50,149 nucleotides of DNA from positions 1 to 50,149 of the forward strand of contig JABFQY010000004.1 in the NCBI GenBank assembly GCA_013141415.1. Reading direction: 5' to 3'. This stretch comes from Kiritimatiellaceae bacterium. Its GTDB lineage: Bacteria; Verrucomicrobiota; Kiritimatiellia; Kiritimatiellales; Tichowtungiaceae. The notes beneath the pieces are model-generated. The model saw only the letters and a list, made by a program, of their open reading frames with translations, had not been told where the DNA came from and ran no database searches. Below are positions 50,088 to 50,149 of the stretch, one piece after another; position 1 is the first letter of the stretch; each line of letters opens with the position of its first letter. Position numbers and translations under genes: made by a program.

Positions 50088-50149
50088 ATGACGGACAACT
50101 CACATAACAGCGATACGTTACTGGTGGCGATGGAGCTGAGCAACAGCAA
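50088..50149 (+). CDS. Partial gene, possibly an IS110-family transposase start
   Basis: Only 20 codons are in the window. ATG 50088 has a strong AGGAGG 5 nt upstream. The segment TLLVAMELSNS resembles, from memory, the beginning of some IS110-family transposases (an ELS...WKL opening with the first catalytic Asp/Glu of the DEDD set). The upstream 75 bp hold an isolated TATAAT (50053-50058) without a -35, as seen at the left ends of elements that form junction promoters on circularisation. It is adjacent to a REP, a known target of this family. Too short to be certain. Confidence 0.4.
   Translation, partial: MTDNSHNSDTLLVAMELSNS

Overview
The window reads as chromosome of a Gram-negative bacterium of the PVC group, most likely Kiritimatiellota or a close verrucomicrobial relative. 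This is inferred from the giant secreted proteins with calcium-binding thrombospondin type-3 repeats and beta-helices, the moderately GC-rich coding sequence, the lipid A-type acyltransferase, the TonB receptor and the abundant short palindromic repeats inside and between genes. No rRNA gene, CRISPR array or complete insertion sequence is present.

Layout. 0.5-6 kb: a secreted subtilisin, an M50-like membrane protease, tRNA-Ala(GGC) with a textbook promoter, trmL, a small membrane protein and alr. 6.1-9.7 kb: a minus-strand oxyanion (molybdate/tungstate type) ABC importer operon, with a tandem-duplicated binding protein and a half-size TSUP permease. 9.7-12.7 kb: an ECF sigma factor, a probable Cys-rich anti-sigma factor and a TonB-dependent receptor. 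12.7-16.9 kb: a convergent LolD/MacB-type ABC operon with two paralogous FtsX-fold permeases and a membrane-anchored unknown protein. 16.9-18 kb: a 1 kb repeat field without genes. 18-25 kb: a foreign-looking two-TM protein, a B12/radical SAM protein, ilvH, ilvB and glgA. 25-33.7 kb: a secreted 328-aa protein and a 2554-aa mosaic ending in an alpha/beta-hydrolase. 33.9-46.7 kb: rnr, an Mpv17-like membrane protein, an aldose-epimerase-like protein, tcdA, a CinA/nucleotidyltransferase fusion, a trypsin-like protease, cyclophilin, purU, an lpxL-like gene, glgC and a dinG-like helicase. 47-50 kb: an excisionase-type HTH protein, a Ni/Co permease, a three-gene cassette of unknowns (including a 56-aa Cys-rich protein) and nikR. 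The right edge is the start of what may be an IS110-type transposase.

The strongest unusual signal is a family of about 50-bp elements built as GTAG, hairpin, short spacer, hairpin, CTAC. This is the REPIN architecture (two inverted REP units). Stem sequences differ between copies but the topology, and often the exact 48-bp length, is kept. One copy is read in frame inside a coding gene, a related cluster adds about 40 residues to the radical SAM protein, one copy supplies the stop codon of tcdA, and one single REP lies next to the possible IS110-type element. A second signal is a candidate NikR operator in front of the nickel permease.

Functionally the window combines housekeeping genes (branched-chain amino acids, glycogen, RNA decay, tRNA modification) with metal and oxyanion uptake: the ABC importer, the sigma/anti-sigma/TonB unit, and Ni permease plus NikR. 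All functions are assigned by reading motifs; no database search was possible.
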